Assembly: GCF_020080835.1 (NCBI RefSeq)
Contig: NC_058164.1
Span: 496,001-560,000, forward strand
Length of the DNA: 64,000 bases
Reading direction: 5' to 3'
Origin: Cotesia glomerata
Taxonomy: Eukaryota > Arthropoda > Insecta > Hymenoptera > Braconidae
In this document: piece by piece, positions 62,566-64,000 of the stretch
How the letters are laid out: each line of letters opens with the position of its first letter
Numbering within the stretch: the first letter of the stretch is position 1
The notes under the pieces: generated by a model
Told to the model about the DNA's origin: nothing
The model's database searches: none
The model's input: the letters and a program-made list of their open reading frames with translations, nothing else
Made by a program: the position numbers and the translations under genes

Positions 62566-64000
62566 TTTTTAAAACAAAAAAACTATATACGCCGTTAAAT
62601 ATATTTTATGATTACCTTTCAGAACTTTAGTTAGTTAATAGGTCTTATTATTAGACAATCTACAAATAATTAATAAAACATGGCTATTAATTTATTAATT
62701 ATCATTAATCAGGGGACGTTCGGATATAATCGAATCCTCCTACAAAATACTACAGAGACGGAAGTATACCGTTTCTTTTTGAAGCTCATTTTCACTGGTG
62801 ATCTTAAAGGTCATCACTAAAATTTTCCGCTATTTTCGAGTTTTTATTTTATGAAATCGCACCCCCTACCATAATCTCTCAATTTTTTTTAAACCAGAAA
62901 GAAAAAATGAGCCTACATGGACCTACTACACTTACGAAACAAATAAAAGGTTTTATTTAATTTTTGTCCGACTTAAGGGGATCTTCTGGTTTAACGCCCT
63001 GATTTTTGAGCATTTTTTTTGTAAAGGCTGATGAAGAGATAGAATTTTAAACTTTTTACCATTTATTTATACATATTTCAAGAGTATACAGTTAAATTTT
63101 TAGCCAAAAACATTCAGTAGAATTAAATATTTGTCAAGCTTACACAGTAACTATAAAATTATATACATTTAGTCGGCTATTTTCCAACCTCCTCTTTTTC
63201 AAAAACTGTATTATACAGTCTGCGTTGACTTAATAATGCATAATGTATAAGTGCATAAAAATATATCACTGTCATAAATTTGTAAAATTCTAGGTAGTGT
63301 TTTTAACAAATAAAGATGACAAAACATGAGGTGTATGTCCCCCCGATCCTCGGTAGTATATAAGAGAGGCGGTGAAAATTTGAATTTTTTTTATCTTATT
63401 TTAAATCAAAATAATCAAATTTTTTCGTGTAAGACGCCTTAATCAATGTTGTTACTTGTATAATTTAGTTAATTATCACAAACAGTTTTGGCCTCCTTAA
63501 CAAAACATAATTTTTCGCGGTAAATAGTTTATATTTAATATAAAATTTTACTATTTTTCCATTTTAATAACATACAAAATTTTAATGAAACATTGACAAT
63601 TGTAATCATTGATAAATCGATAAAATTAATCAGTGCCCATACTGATGGCAGAACTGATGATAGTCGCGTTCATCTTCATTAAGAAACTGGTTTTTAAAGA
63701 AGCGCTACTTTCATGATAAAAAAATAACAAAATAATCTTAAAAGCCCATTTGCATGCGTTTTATGACTAATTTTATAGACTCTTGAATTTGACTTAATAA
63801 TTTTTCTAATTAAATTCAGATAAAACCTATTTCAAGCTAATTTATCTGTAACATGATTGGTCAAATTTATCACATTCTTGTAATTAAATTGATATAAAAT
63901 GTTTTTTAACGCTAATTTTTCGGTAAAGTGATTCGTCTAATATATAACAAACAGGAAAATATTTGTAATTTTATATTAAGGCTCGCGCGTGTATAGATTT
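62566..64000. other. AT-rich right end of window
   Basis: No coding exon recognised. A GTATATAAGAGAGGCGG stretch at about 63355-63372 (+) resembles a TATA box with a short GC-richer start, but no gene follows it inside the window. The accessory region may continue past the edge. Confidence 0.45.

Noticed and set aside
63355..63372. TATA box of another accessory gene
   Set aside because: No coding sequence follows in the window, so it is noted only as a motif.

Overview
The window is a gene-rich, AT-rich arthropod nuclear DNA segment with spliced genes. It has GT..AG introns, long poly-T and (TA)n tracts, one tRNA-derived SINE and several hairpin elements. The gene set (Alk, a Calpain-A-type protease with an insert in its EF-hand domain, two-tailed exon families) is insect-like. 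Three single-exon viral-ankyrin (vankyrin, IkB-like) genes at the right end point to a wasp carrying bracovirus-type genes, most likely a microgastroid braconid. That taxonomic call is an inference from gene families, not from a database match.

Left part, 3.5-19.3 kb (+): one large 13-coding-exon gene for a single-pass membrane protein of 1377 residues with one thrombospondin type-1 repeat, resembling THSD1. Next, 22.6-31.2 kb (-): a classical calpain with complete Cys/His/Asn catalytic residues. It has at least four mutually exclusive N-terminal start exons that all join the same exon in phase 0, and a 147-nt cassette exon that inserts a hydrophobic segment between EF-hands, as known for fly CalpA. 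Two tandem 220-bp hairpins sit in one of its introns. Then 34.8-40.5 kb (-), with non-coding 5' exons out to 43.3 kb: the receptor tyrosine kinase Alk, with MAM, LDLa, MAM, glycine-rich, transmembrane and kinase parts.

Middle: a promoter at 44.26-44.50 kb with a perfect NRF-1 palindrome and three CCAAT boxes, shared by or lying next to Alk (-) and RNASEH2C (+, 44.5-45.0 kb). A TMC-family channel gene (46.4-49.0 kb, -) is head-to-head with a DESI2/PPPDE desumoylating isopeptidase gene (50.7-51.7 kb, +).

Right end, 54-62.6 kb: an accessory region with bracovirus character. A module consisting of a short spliced (+) gene of unrecognised family and a convergent single-exon ankyrin gene (-) occurs twice in tandem (54.2-56.9 and 58.5-61.2 kb). 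A third ankyrin gene lies at 62.0-62.6 kb. A 1.5-kb foldback element with 200-bp inverted ends and a nested inner inverted repeat separates the two modules. The cognate position left of module 1 looks like an empty site. A SINE has inserted between the gene pair of module 2. The ankyrin genes are intact; in known systems such proteins act as truncated IkB mimics on NF-kB signalling. Exon coordinates come from reading splice sites and phases by eye; no transcript or homology search was available.
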